Source: Collinsella sp. WCA1-178-WT-3 (M1) (GTDB lineage Bacteria; Actinomycetota; Coriobacteriia; Coriobacteriales; Coriobacteriaceae). From it: a DNA stretch of 64,000 bases. How positions within the stretch are numbered: position 1 is the first letter of the stretch; each line of letters begins with the position of its first letter. Below, piece after piece: positions 34,174 through 42,803 of the stretch. The position numbers were made by a program, and so were the translations under genes. Under the pieces are notes generated by a model. The model was given only the letters and a program-made list of their open reading frames with translations, searched no databases and was not told the DNA's origin. The stretch covers positions 1 through 64,000 of the forward strand of contig NZ_VUME01000004.1 of the NCBI RefSeq assembly GCF_009696325.1, given 5' to 3'.

Positions 34174-34203
34174 AGCCCCGGTTGCTTAATTGCAACCGGG
34201 GCT
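34174..34203 (+). terminator. Terminator of rlmN
   Basis: A 12-bp perfect stem AGCCCCGGTTGC / GCAACCGGGGCT followed by GTTTC. Confidence 0.85.
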
Positions 34204-34326
34204 GTTTCATATTCATCGACCGTCTGCATCATACGATTGTCCAATATTATTTAGGACGAAATTAGGGATCCCTGTACTGGTAATCAGACAATGGCCCTTC
34301 AGAATAGGCGATTAATTGTTAGGTAC

Positions 34327-34581
34327 CTAAAAACCTACATTTTCCCACTGATGATTTACCCAATCTTGGTTGATCTTGGGATTCTTAGTCATCTGAGCCG
34401 TACGCATGGCAACGTCCTCAGTCATAACATCCATTTTCTTTTTTGAGGTATCGACGATATCCTGCGCTCCTCGAAGTAAACGACCACGCAATTCATCATC
34501 TGTCGCAATCTTATAACCGGCAAAAGCGCCAACTGCAACAGTTGCAGCCAAAGCGACAGCAGTCAGAACTTTATTCCTCAT
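34327..34581 (-). CDS. Small membrane protein after parB (YtxH-like)
   Basis: An 84-residue protein with one N-terminal membrane helix (VLTAVALAATVAVGAFAGYKIA) followed by an amphipathic helix, resembling YtxH-type proteins in layout only. ATG 34581 overlaps the parB end by 11 bases and uses AAGGAGGTC within parB as its ribosome binding site, so it belongs to the parAB operon. Function unknown. Confidence 0.7.
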   Translation of the reverse strand: MRNKVLTAVALAATVAVGAFAGYKIATDDELRGRLLRGAQDIVDTSKKKMDVMTEDVAMRTAQMTKNPKINQDWVNHQWENVGF

Positions 34582-35476
34582 CCTGACCTCCTTGATCAAA
34601 CTGAATGATTTCTCCAAGAATGCGAGAGAGTTCCTCTTCATCCTTAAATTCAATCTCGATCTTGTTCTTTCCGCGCGAGCTCTTTACGCGAACATTCGTG
34701 TTAAACACCTGACGCAGAACGCGTGCTGCCTTCTTAAAAGACTGAGGCGTTGCGGTTCGAGGCGTTTTTGGTGTCTCTCCGGCAGAAAACAACGGAGCAA
34801 GATTTTCTGTCGCGCGGACGGACAATCCTTCCGCAACAACCTTCTCAGCTAACTTAATTCGTGCATCTTCGTATGGAACTGCAAGAATTGCACGAGCATG
34901 GCCAGCAGTCAGCTTACCTTCAAAGATCATCTGCTGAACAACCTCTGGAAGATCAAGCAGTCGCAGCGAATTGGTGATTGCAGAGCGAGACTTGCTAACA
35001 GCCTTTGACAAGGCCTCTTGAGTCATGCCACTCGCATCGATGAGCTGTCGATACCCCTTAGCCTCTTCGACGGGATTGAGGTCAGAGCGTTGCAGATTTT
35101 CAATCAATGCAAGCGCAAGCATCTGTTCATCATCAACATTTTTTATGATGACAGGAACTTCCTCAAGTCCAGCAAGCTTAGAAGCCTGATAACGGCGCTC
35201 ACCCGCGATAATCTCATAACCATTACCGTGCTTGCGTACAAGAAGCGGCTGAAGAACACCATGCTCCTGAATCGACTCACTCAACTCTCGAAGCTCAGTC
35301 TCATTGAAATGAATTCGGGGTTGGTTTGGGTTTGGAACGATATCTTCGATTGGTAGTTTAGTTTTCGAAGCAGCATTGGATGCGGACGTCGCAGATCCAC
35401 CGGTCTCATATTCTGCTTCGGAGACCAGCGCATTGAGTCCGCGACCTAAACCGCCACGCTTCTTAGGACTAGGCAC
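34571..35476 (-). CDS. parB: Chromosome-partitioning protein ParB
   Basis: A 301-residue CTPase clamp that binds parS and spreads to organise the origin. The N-terminal ParA-interacting tail (RGGLGRGLNALVS), the CTP-binding motif GERRYQA, the HTH (GMTQEALSKAVSKSRSAITNSLRLL) and a C-terminal dimerisation domain are visible. It overlaps parA by eight bases. Three perfect parS copies lie about 900 bases upstream beside rsmG. Confidence 0.96.
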   Translation of the reverse strand: MPSPKKRGGLGRGLNALVSEAEYETGGSATSASNAASKTKLPIEDIVPNPNQPRIHFNETELRELSESIQEHGVLQPLLVRKHGNGYEIIAGERRYQASKLAGLEEVPVIIKNVDDEQMLALALIENLQRSDLNPVEEAKGYRQLIDASGMTQEALSKAVSKSRSAITNSLRLLDLPEVVQQMIFEGKLTAGHARAILAVPYEDARIKLAEKVVAEGLSVRATENLAPLFSAGETPKTPRTATPQSFKKAARVLRQVFNTNVRVKSSRGKNKIEIEFKDEEELSRILGEIIQFDQGGQDEE

Positions 35477-36269
35477 GCTTGATCACCTCTTTGGCAAGGT
35501 TCATATACGCCTTTGCACCCTTATTTTGCGGCGCATATGTAATCACCGGCTCACCGAACGACGGTGCTTCTGATATTTTAACTGTACGCGGAATCAAGGT
35601 CTTAAATGCCTTATCGCCAAAGTACGACTGCACTTCTTCGACAACCTGATTTGAGAGCGATGTGCGCGAATCATACATCGTCATAAGCACGCCATAGGTA
35701 TCAAGGCTCTTATTTAAGCGTGTTTTGACCATCTTCATCGACTCAAGCAGCTTCGTTACACCTTCGAGTGCGTAATACTCGCACTGAATTGGAATCAGAA
35801 CACTGTCCGCCGCCGTCAACGCATTAATGGTCAACAAGCCAAGTGAAGGCGGACAGTCGATAAATATGAAGTCAAACTCATCCTTAACAGGCTCAAGCAG
35901 ATCCTTCAAGCGCGTTTCTCGTGCAATCGCACTTACAAGCTCAATTTCGGCACCTGCAAGCTGGATAGTAGCCGGAATTACAAATACCTTACTGCAATTT
36001 GTATCCAGAACAAGCGATTCTGCCGGAACATCATTCAGCAATGCATCATAGATGCAGCTATCGAGTTCTTCTTTTTCGATTCCAAAGCCGCTCGTGCTAT
36101 TACCCTGTGGATCAAAATCAACAATCAGCGTCTTTCGACCCTGTTCACCCAGTGCTGCTGCAAGGTTTACTGCTGTGGTGGACTTACCCACACCACCCTT
36201 TTGATTGATGATTGCAATGATACGCGTGTCTTTTGCGCTCTTTGAACGCTTAACGTCGCGAAATCCCAC
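35469..36269 (-). CDS. parA: Chromosome-partitioning ATPase ParA/Soj
   Basis: A 266-residue deviant-Walker ATPase that moves ParB-parS complexes. The motif KGGVGKSTT with the signature Lys, the Walker B-type VDFDPQGNSTSG and DFIFIDCPPSLGLLTINAL are present. The GTG start follows CAGGAGG closely. The operon rsmG-parA-parB and neighbouring parS sites are the conserved origin-proximal arrangement. Confidence 0.96.
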   Translation of the reverse strand: MGFRDVKRSKSAKDTRIIAIINQKGGVGKSTTAVNLAAALGEQGRKTLIVDFDPQGNSTSGFGIEKEELDSCIYDALLNDVPAESLVLDTNCSKVFVIPATIQLAGAEIELVSAIARETRLKDLLEPVKDEFDFIFIDCPPSLGLLTINALTAADSVLIPIQCEYYALEGVTKLLESMKMVKTRLNKSLDTYGVLMTMYDSRTSLSNQVVEEVQSYFGDKAFKTLIPRTVKISEAPSFGEPVITYAPQNKGAKAYMNLAKEVIKRA

Positions 36270-36307
36270 GGTCCCTCCTGGTGTATTTTAAACTGTTAAA
36301 CGGAGGA

Positions 36308-36398
36308 TGTTTCACGTGAAACATTCCGATTCATCATCTGTTATGTTTCACGTGAAACATAACAAGTAATTACTATCCATTATGTTTCACGTGAAACA
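36308..36398. promoter_or_regulatory. Cluster of three perfect parS sites
   Basis: TGTTTCACGTGAAACA occurs exactly at 36308-36323, 36344-36359 and 36383-36398, between parA and rsmG. This is the parS consensus of B. subtilis and most bacteria, so this is the main ParB loading centre. Confidence 0.96.
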
Positions 36399-36399
36399 T

Positions 36400-37137
36400 C
36401 TAGGCAAGCGGATTCTTCTTCGCCATGCCATTAGCACGTGGAAGCGAAATAGCTGCCGGACGAGATTTTTTTAGAATGATAAACTCGCGATGACCCAAAC
36501 CATTTGGCAAATCTAAATCATCTGTCATAAGTGTGGTGAACCCGCATATGCTAGCGGCAGTTAGACCAGACTGAAGTTCGATGTCTGACGGGTTTCCCTT
36601 AGTAATAACAAAGAGACCACTATCTATTAGAAATGGTGAAGCATACTCGACGAGAACTGGTAACGGTGCAAGTGCACGAGCAGTAACAACAGCAAACTGT
36701 TTCTTATGGCTTCGGGCATATTCTTCAAGACGATCATGAACCGCGCGAGCATGCTTGAGACCGAGAGCCTCAACAAATGAGTTGACGGCATCAACCTTCT
36801 TGCCAACCGAATCGATATAGGTAGCCTTACGTCCGCTAGCAATTGTCAAAGGGATACCAGGAAACCCAGCACCAGTACCCATGTCTAACAAAGCGCCTTC
36901 TGGAGCTATGTCTATATAGGGAAGCAACACAAGCGAATCAAGAATATGAAGAACAGCCGCATCTTCGATATTTAGGATGCGCGTAAGATTGGTGGTCTTA
37001 TTAGCATCCAAAACAAGATCAAGATGCTCAATACAGGAGCGTAGGGCATCATGGGAGACCTTCAAAGAATAGTCTTCGCAATACGAAATTAGACGACTAA
37101 GCATCTGGCTTGTCTGCTCATCGGTTAGTACAAACAA
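36400..37137 (-). CDS. rsmG: 16S rRNA (guanine(527)-N(7))-methyltransferase
   Basis: A 245-residue SAM-dependent enzyme acting on the 530 loop of 16S rRNA; loss gives low-level streptomycin resistance. The SAM motif LLDMGTGAGFPGIPLTI, the segment VTARALAPLPVLVEYASPFL and the conserved N-terminal NKTTNLTRI are seen. The stop codon touches the third parS site. Classical gene order jag-rsmG-parA-parB. Confidence 0.95.
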   Translation of the reverse strand: MFVLTDEQTSQMLSRLISYCEDYSLKVSHDALRSCIEHLDLVLDANKTTNLTRILNIEDAAVLHILDSLVLLPYIDIAPEGALLDMGTGAGFPGIPLTIASGRKATYIDSVGKKVDAVNSFVEALGLKHARAVHDRLEEYARSHKKQFAVVTARALAPLPVLVEYASPFLIDSGLFVITKGNPSDIELQSGLTAASICGFTTLMTDDLDLPNGLGHREFIILKKSRPAAISLPRANGMAKKNPLA

Positions 37138-37188
37138 GACAAACTCCTATCTGACAAAAATCAGTGTATCAAGAACTTTTGACAAAAA

Positions 37189-37215
37189 AAGGGGACGTGG
37201 AAACCACGCCCCCTT
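37189..37215 (-). terminator. Terminator between jag and rsmG
   Basis: A 12-bp stem (AAGGGGGCGTGG / CCACGTCCCCTT read on the minus strand, one wobble) followed by TTTTTTTGTC. Confidence 0.85.
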
Positions 37216-37233
37216 AAGATAAGCTCGTTTAGG

Positions 37234-37803
37234 TTATCGAGCAACAATCACAACATGACGATCGGGATCAGAACCCTCAGAATGCGTGTCGACGGCATCG
37301 TTGCCGCGAAGAGCAATATGAACCAGACGGCGCTCATAGGCATTCATGGGCGGAAGCGAAACGCTTTTGTGAGTGCGAACCGCCCGCTCGGCAGCAGACT
37401 GAGCCATAGAGGCAACCTTGTCCTGGCGGCGGCTCTTATATCCCTCGACGTCGACGACGACCGGATACCTAAAGCCAAGCTTGCGGCTCACCAACAGCGA
37501 GAACATAACCTGAAGGGCATCAAGGGTGCGACCATGACGACCAATAAGGACGGCAAGGTCGGGAGCCGTTACATCAAGAATCAGTTCGCCCTCGTCGCCC
37601 TCATACTCATCGATAGGAGAGTTGGCGGCGTCGAAATGCGAAAGGATGGAACGAAGAATAGAAATCGCAACATCGGCAATGGTGTCGAGCTCTTCGTCCG
37701 TAAGCTCTTCACCAGCCTTGTAGCGCTGTGCAATCTCGAGATAATCGCCCGCGGCCTGCGGGGCAACCTCCTCAAGCATATCCTCGACGATCTCTTCAGA
37801 CAT
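37234..37803 (-). CDS. jag: RNA-binding protein Jag/KhpB (KH-R3H)
   Basis: A 189-residue RNA chaperone linked to cell elongation and membrane-protein biogenesis. The KH domain with LIGRHGRTLDALQVM and the R3H domain (MNAYERRLVHIALRG..AVDTHSEG) are clear; residues 1-60 are a helical Jag-type N-terminus. ATG 37803 is preferred because GGAG lies just upstream. It follows yidC, the usual partner. Confidence 0.93.
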   Translation of the reverse strand: MSEEIVEDMLEEVAPQAAGDYLEIAQRYKAGEELTDEELDTIADVAISILRSILSHFDAANSPIDEYEGDEGELILDVTAPDLAVLIGRHGRTLDALQVMFSLLVSRKLGFRYPVVVDVEGYKSRRQDKVASMAQSAAERAVRTHKSVSLPPMNAYERRLVHIALRGNDAVDTHSEGSDPDRHVVIVAR

Positions 37804-37847
37804 AACGTACTCCAAAAGTTAGGTACCTAAATTAGATTACTATACCG

Positions 37848-38618
37848 CTACTTCTTCTTATGCGGGCGCGGCTTCTTCTCGCGACGCGTGACCTCAACCT
37901 GCAGCGGGGCGTTCTTAAGACGCTCCTCCTCTTCGGCCTTAGCCTTCTCGATAACCTTCTGCGTCACAAAGATCTGCTGGATGACCTGCCAGGCAGAAGA
38001 CACGTCGTAGTACAAAAGAACACCAACGGGCAGGCTCCAACCCATCCAGAGCATCATGACGGTCATGACGACGGCCATCATGCGCATGCTCTGGGCCTGC
38101 TGACCAGTCTGATTGCGCGACATGTACAGCTGCGGAATCAGGGTCAGGACAGCAAACAGAATCAGGCAAACCAGCGCAGGCAGTGCGACCATAAAGCCAT
38201 CGGCAAAAGAGGCACTCGGCGTGGTAGTCAGATCGGGCAGAATGTTGAAGAACGAGAAGGTGCCCTCGTTAAAGTAATGAGGCAGGTTTTGCAGAAGCGT
38301 AAACAGGGCGATGAGGATAGGCATCTGAATCAGAAGCGGCAGACAGCCGGACAGCGGATTGAACTTGTTCTCGCTGTAGAACTTCTGCATCTCCTCGGCC
38401 TGACGCTGGGGATCGTCGGCGTAGCGCTCCTGGATCTCGAGCATCTTGGGCTGCAGCACCTGCATACGGGCCGTCGACTTGGTCGACTTGAGCATGAGCG
38501 GCGTCAGCAGCAGACGGACGATGACCACCAGGATAATGATGGACAGGCCCCAGTCGACCGCAAAGGTCTGGATGAGCTTGAGCAGCTCGAAAAGGATGTT
38601 AACGATCCAATCCCACAT
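37848..38618 (-). CDS. yidC: Membrane protein insertase YidC
   Basis: This 256-residue Oxa1-type insertase lacks the large periplasmic domain and signal lipobox of some homologues. Five hydrophobic segments are visible (WGLSIIILVVIVRLLLTPLM, cytoplasmic coil MLEIQERYADDPQRQAEEMQKFYSENK, LPLLIQMPILIALFTLLQ and two later helices). The conserved Arg in the first helix pair (VRLLLTP) is present. The basic tail (TRREKKPRPHKKK) can contact the ribosome. Confidence 0.95.
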   Translation of the reverse strand: MWDWIVNILFELLKLIQTFAVDWGLSIIILVVIVRLLLTPLMLKSTKSTARMQVLQPKMLEIQERYADDPQRQAEEMQKFYSENKFNPLSGCLPLLIQMPILIALFTLLQNLPHYFNEGTFSFFNILPDLTTTPSASFADGFMVALPALVCLILFAVLTLIPQLYMSRNQTGQQAQSMRMMAVVMTVMMLWMGWSLPVGVLLYYDVSSAWQVIQQIFVTQKVIEKAKAEEEERLKNAPLQVEVTRREKKPRPHKKK

Positions 38619-38647
38619 GTAATTTTTCCTCCGATAGCGAGTGCCCG

Positions 38648-38872
38648 CTAGGGCACAGGGTCATAACCGCCGACGTGCAGGGGATTGCAGCGAGCGATGC
38701 GCCTCACGGCAAGCCAGCAGCCTCTACAAACACCGTATTTCTCGATAGCCTGAACGGCGTAATGAGAACACGTTGGATAATAAATGCAGGCGTCAGGCAA
38801 TAAGGGCGAAATAACCTGTTGATATATGCGAATAGGAGCGATGGCAACACGTCGCAAAACGTGATTGCTCAT
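38648..38872 (-). CDS. yidD: Membrane protein insertion efficiency factor YidD
   Basis: A 74-residue protein with the family signature ISPLLPDACIYYPTCSHYAVQAIEKYG and the GGYDP ending (VGGYDPVP). It overlaps rnpA by four bases (ATGA) and precedes yidC, the standard operon. Confidence 0.95.
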   Translation of the reverse strand: MSNHVLRRVAIAPIRIYQQVISPLLPDACIYYPTCSHYAVQAIEKYGVCRGCWLAVRRIARCNPLHVGGYDPVP

Positions 38873-39207
38873 CGCTCCTCCCCGGCAACGCCGGCGCGTA
38901 TCACAAGCGAACGCAATGCCTCGTTCATCTCCTCCGGCGACGAGATCCTCGTCTTGGGGGTCGCGAACAAGATGATGTCATAACCCGCAACGGGAAATCC
39001 GCAGCTGCGGGCGGCCTCGCGCATCACACGCTTAGAACGGTTGCGCACAACTGCGCAACCGAGTCGTTTAGCACCAACGAAGGCGACCCTTCCAGAGTCG
39101 CCTTCGCCAACCGATTCACATATGGTCATTCGAATCAGAGGATGATTGAAACGACGCCCCTGACTGAACACATGCTCGAAATCTTGCCGAGACTTAATAG
39201 TCTTCAT
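38869..39207 (-). CDS. rnpA: Ribonuclease P protein component
   Basis: A 112-residue basic protein that supports RNase P RNA in tRNA 5' maturation. The RNR signature appears as RLGCAVVRNRSKRVMREAAR; the N-terminus (IKSRQDFEHVFSQGRRF) is typical. It lies between rpmH and yidD. Confidence 0.95.
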   Translation of the reverse strand: MKTIKSRQDFEHVFSQGRRFNHPLIRMTICESVGEGDSGRVAFVGAKRLGCAVVRNRSKRVMREAARSCGFPVAGYDIILFATPKTRISSPEEMNEALRSLVIRAGVAGEER

Positions 39208-39227
39208 GCGAGATGTGTGTATCGCTG

Positions 39228-39362
39228 CTAGACAGTGAGACGCTTGCGGCCCTTGGCGCGGCGACGGGCGAGCACGGCACGACCACCCTTGGTGGCCATA
39301 CGGGCACGGAAGCCATGGGTCTTGGCACGCTTACGCTTATTAGGCTGATACGTACGCTTCAT
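39228..39362 (-). CDS. rpmH: 50S ribosomal protein L34
   Basis: 44 residues: [20 protein letters not shown] then [20 protein letters not shown], the complete L34 pattern. ATG 39362 follows AGGAGGAAC. First gene of the minus-strand block leaving the origin. Confidence 0.97.
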   Translation of the reverse strand: MKRTYQPNKRKRAKTHGFRARMATKGGRAVLARRRAKGRKRLTV

Positions 39363-39422
39363 CTTAAGTTCCTCCTGCTGCATTTCGAGTGTCCGCGAGG
39401 GCGCGGACGCAGATATAGACAC

Positions 39423-39707
39423 GTGAGCTTGAAGATTGTAGGGAAATCAATGTTCAAATGTCAAGAAATCAAAGGTAAAAGGTTGCGCAGTTCACACGGT
39501 TCCGCCATAAGCCGGATGAGTTTTTGAGTATGACTCCAACTTTTCACGATATTTCACCGAGTTTTCAACAGGTCATGTTGCCAATGTTGAGAACTTTTCG
39601 CCCATTTTCCAAAGTTTTCAACATGTTTTGAAAACTTGTCGAAAGATGAGAAACATTGCGCGGTGAGCTACTATTTATCCGAAACCTTTTGAAAGATTGC
39701 GAGCGGC
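39423..39707. other. Candidate oriC segment 1 (rpmH side)
   Basis: This intergenic region holds repeats related to DnaA boxes: TTTTCAACA at 39562-39570 and 39615-39623, TGTTGAGAA (inverse type) at 39585-39593, TTTTCACGA at 39541-39549, TTATCCGAA at 39675-39683, and a palindrome TGTTTTGAAAAC at 39624-39635. A 17-bp word TTGAAAACTTGTCGAAA (39628-39644) recurs at 42821-42837. Placement between rpmH and the dnaA block is the classical origin position. Confidence 0.7.
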
Positions 39708-41084
39708 ATGTCTGACGACTTTTACACCATGGTCGATTCCGGTGACCCGGCACCCGACAACGAGCACATCAACGGCGTACGCGAAGAGCGCAAAGAGGGC
39801 GAGCAGACATCGAAACAGACACCGAAAACCATGTATGCGGCGCGCATCGCCGTCTATGACGACATGCTTTCGACCCCGCGCGTGATCGTCATCGAGCCGC
39901 AAGACATCCGCACGTATCTGGAAGAGACGACTAACACCGTCTACCAGTGCATGAAAGAGCAAGGCGGACACATCTCACTCATGGTTATCCGCGAGATTGT
40001 CGAAAACTTTATCCACGCCCACTTTGCCGAGCCCATTATCTCGATCCTGGACGGCGGGGAAACTATCCGCTTTGCCGACCAAGGTCCGGGCATCGACGAC
40101 AAAGAGCGCGCCTTCGACTTTGGCGTCACCAGCGCAAACAGCAAGATGAAGCGGTATATACGCGGCACCGGGGCAGGTTTTCCCATGGTGCAGGAATACC
40201 TGGAAAACGCCGGCGGGGCAGTCTCCATCGAAGACAACATGGGCAACGGCACCGTCGTCACGGTGAGCCTCGACCCCAAGCGCGTGCAGGAAATTGAGCG
40301 CGCGGGAGGGCGCGGGGCAGCCGTGCGCCCCGAGGCCCAGCAGCAGGAATACCCACTGCCGGGAGCATTTCCGCAGCAAGCAATGATGACTCCGCAGCAA
40401 ACCATGGCCGCGTCCCCACTACAACAGCCCATGGCTTCGCAGCAGATGCATCAACCCGGCATGCCGCCCATGCAGGACCCCCAGCCCGCGGGACAGACGA
40501 CAACTCAAGGCTCGGCAGAGTCCATGGTCCCGGCCGATTTGGATGCAGCCGCGATGCAGCAGGTGACGGGCATGCAAGGAGCTCGGCAGATGGGCTTCCA
40601 ACCGTACCCGCAGGCATATCCGGGACAATATATGCCGCAGCAGGGATACTCCCAGCAATATATGCAGCAGTATCACCAGGGCTATCAGCAGCCGTATCAG
40701 CAGATGCCGCAGCCGTACCATCCCTGGGCCCAGCAGATGCCGCCGCAGCCATACCAACAGTGGCCGCAAAGTTTTCAACAGCCGATGCCAACCATGCAGA
40801 GTTCTCAACAACCAGCAGCTCAAATGATGTATCCTAATGCGGCGAATCAATACGCACAGCCGCAACCGGACGTATTTGTGAGCGAGCGCGGCAACGCGGC
40901 GCTGGGATATCTGGCTCAAAACCAAGAGTGCGGCGCCACCGACCTGGCGCGAGCATTTGGAAACTCCGCGCCCACGTGGTCACGCACACTCAATGACTTG
41001 GCGCAGGCCGGCTTGGTAATCAAACACGGTCAGAAATACCATCTGACCGAACTCGGCAGCGCTCGCGTGCGTGCCCAAAGTTAA
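39708..41084 (+). CDS. GHKL ATPase with Gln/Pro-rich linker and winged helix, in the origin region
   Basis: I do not recognise this 458-residue protein as a named family. Residues ~75-190 are a histidine-kinase-like ATPase: N-box REIVENFIHAH (95-105), DQGPGID (124-130), GTGAGFPMVQEYL (153-165) and NGTVVTVSL (180-188). No dimerisation/His-phosphorylation helix or sensor precedes it. Residues ~205-385 are Gln/Pro/Met/Tyr-rich low complexity. The last ~70 residues form a winged helix (LGYLAQNQECGATDLARAFGNSAP...LVIKHGQKYHLTELG). It lies between rpmH and dnaA, 16 bases before dnaA, so it is probably co-expressed. A role in origin regulation or sporulation-like anti-sigma switching is only a guess. 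Confidence 0.85.
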   Translation: MSDDFYTMVDSGDPAPDNEHINGVREERKEGEQTSKQTPKTMYAARIAVYDDMLSTPRVIVIEPQDIRTYLEETTNTVYQCMKEQGGHISLMVIREIVENFIHAHFAEPIISILDGGETIRFADQGPGIDDKERAFDFGVTSANSKMKRYIRGTGAGFPMVQEYLENAGGAVSIEDNMGNGTVVTVSLDPKRVQEIERAGGRGAAVRPEAQQQEYPLPGAFPQQAMMTPQQTMAASPLQQPMASQQMHQPGMPPMQDPQPAGQTTTQGSAESMVPADLDAAAMQQVTGMQGARQMGFQPYPQAYPGQYMPQQGYSQQYMQQYHQGYQQPYQQMPQPYHPWAQQMPPQPYQQWPQSFQQPMPTMQSSQQPAAQMMYPNAANQYAQPQPDVFVSERGNAALGYLAQNQECGATDLARAFGNSAPTWSRTLNDLAQAGLVIKHGQKYHLTELGSARVRAQS

Positions 41085-41099
41085 GGAACGGGAGAGACA

Positions 41100-42803
41100 G
41101 TGGACGAGGAAGCAAGCATCATCCTGGAGGATGCCATCGCCTTTTGCCAGCGCGACGGCCAAGATGCACGCCTCATCAACATGTTGGGGCAATCGCGTGC
41201 CGTGAACCTGACCGAGGACACCTTGACCATCGAGGCACCGTCGCGCTTTGCCATTGCGCAGCTCAAAAAGCATCAGCCGACTATCGAGCACTACCTAGAA
41301 GAGATTGCCTTTGCGCCGATCGCGCTCAACATCGTGGCACCGCAGGGCCCCACGACAGGCGCCACAGGGGCGGTACCCGTCACTCCCCCTTTGACGACCG
41401 CCGCCCCCGTGGCGGCTCCGGAGACCAATGCGGGCGATGTTTCCCGTGAAACCATGCCCCACGCAACAGCCGTGCCGGTAGCAACCGCGCCCAGCGTTTC
41501 ACACATGCCCGTCGCGCACGACGCGGCGCCGGGCGAAGAACCGGGCATCGCGATCAAAAACACGCTGTCGGCCGACGATTTCCGCCGCATGATGAATCAG
41601 ATGAAGGGCGTGGCACCCGCCAAGAGCGCAAAACCAGTCTCGACATCGCCTGTGAGCGTGCCTGCGGCTGCGGCGGCGGGCGAGCAGAACGCCGATGGCG
41701 CGCCCCTCGTGGCCAACTCAAAATTCACCTTCGAAAACTTTGTCTACGGCCCCGAAAACAGCCACGCCTATCGTTCGGCGCTTAAATTCGCCGCACTCGC
41801 AGACGAACGCGGTACTTGCACATCCCTGTTCATCTATGGCAAATCGGGCTTAGGCAAGACCCACCTGCTGCTCGCCATCAAAAACGAGCTCGCCGAGAAG
41901 TCGCCCGAGATCAAAGTGAAATACGCCAACTCACAGGCATACATCGATGATCTGATGACAGAATTCGACCGCCAAAAGAAGAGTAACGCTCCCATCATGC
42001 AGGCATACCACGGCGTGGACGTGCTCATCATCGATGACATCCAAAACATCATCGGCAAGCGCGCGAGCGTGGACTACTTTTTCCAGCTCATGGACGAGTT
42101 TATCCGCAACAACAAGAAGGTCGTGATTGCCGCAGACCGTGCGCCCAAGGACCTGAACATGGACGAGCGTCTGACCAGCCGCTTTAACGCTGGCATGCTC
42201 TGCTTGGTAGCAGAGCCCAGCTACGAGATGAAGTACAAGATTCTGCAGCGCTATTACGAGAACACGATCGCAGCGGCGCCCGAGGCGGGCGACGACTCGC
42301 TGCTGGCGGCCTACGGTGGCGACAGCGGACATCTGACCGACGAGCACTTTAAACATATGGCGGAGGTATCGGGCACCAACATCCGTGAGCTCGAGAGCTT
42401 CTGCGAGCGCTGCGCCGGGGAGGCGGGCGACCGCGAGCGCGAGGGTAGCGAGCTGAGCTTCGACGACATCGATGCCATCGCCAGCCAGTACTTCGACACG
42501 TCGGCCAAAAAGATCAACGTGCAGACAGTTCAGTCTGTTATCGAGGAGCAGTACGGCGTGACGCATGAGGAGCTCATTGGTCCGCGCCGCAATGCCAATA
42601 TCGCCAAGGCGCGCCATATCGCCATCTACCTAGCGATCGAGATGTGCGAGATGACAACCACCGCCGTGGGTGCGGAGTTTGGCAACCGCAACCACTCGAC
42701 CGTCAGCACGAGCTACAAAAAAGTCCAGAAGATGATCCAGGAAGACCGGACCGTGACCGAGGACCTCAAATCGCTACGAGACAAAATTACACTGCGCTCG
42801 TAG
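41100..42803 (+). CDS. dnaA: Chromosomal replication initiator DnaA
   Basis: A 567-residue initiator: domain I (1-90), a long Pro/Ala-rich domain II (~90-205), AAA+ domain III with Walker A GKSGLGKTHLL and Walker B VLIIDDIQNI, and domain IV HTH (IGPRRNANIAKARHIAIYLAIEM). The usual DNA-recognition signature GRDHTTV reads here NRNHSTV (Asp to Asn, Thr to Ser), matching unusual box sequences nearby. GTG start. The domain II region contains a parS-like dyad at 41438-41453. Confidence 0.96.
   Translation: MDEEASIILEDAIAFCQRDGQDARLINMLGQSRAVNLTEDTLTIEAPSRFAIAQLKKHQPTIEHYLEEIAFAPIALNIVAPQGPTTGATGAVPVTPPLTTAAPVAAPETNAGDVSRETMPHATAVPVATAPSVSHMPVAHDAAPGEEPGIAIKNTLSADDFRRMMNQMKGVAPAKSAKPVSTSPVSVPAAAAAGEQNADGAPLVANSKFTFENFVYGPENSHAYRSALKFAALADERGTCTSLFIYGKSGLGKTHLLLAIKNELAEKSPEIKVKYANSQAYIDDLMTEFDRQKKSNAPIMQAYHGVDVLIIDDIQNIIGKRASVDYFFQLMDEFIRNNKKVVIAADRAPKDLNMDERLTSRFNAGMLCLVAEPSYEMKYKILQRYYENTIAAAPEAGDDSLLAAYGGDSGHLTDEHFKHMAEVSGTNIRELESFCERCAGEAGDREREGSELSFDDIDAIASQYFDTSAKKINVQTVQSVIEEQYGVTHEELIGPRRNANIAKARHIAIYLAIEMCEMTTTAVGAEFGNRNHSTVSTSYKKVQKMIQEDRTVTEDLKSLRDKITLRS
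41438..41453. promoter_or_regulatory. parS-like dyad inside dnaA
   Basis: TGTTTCCCGTGAAACC, two differences from the parS consensus, in the coding sequence of DnaA domain II. Origin-proximal genes often carry extra parS copies; binding is untested. Confidence 0.45.
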
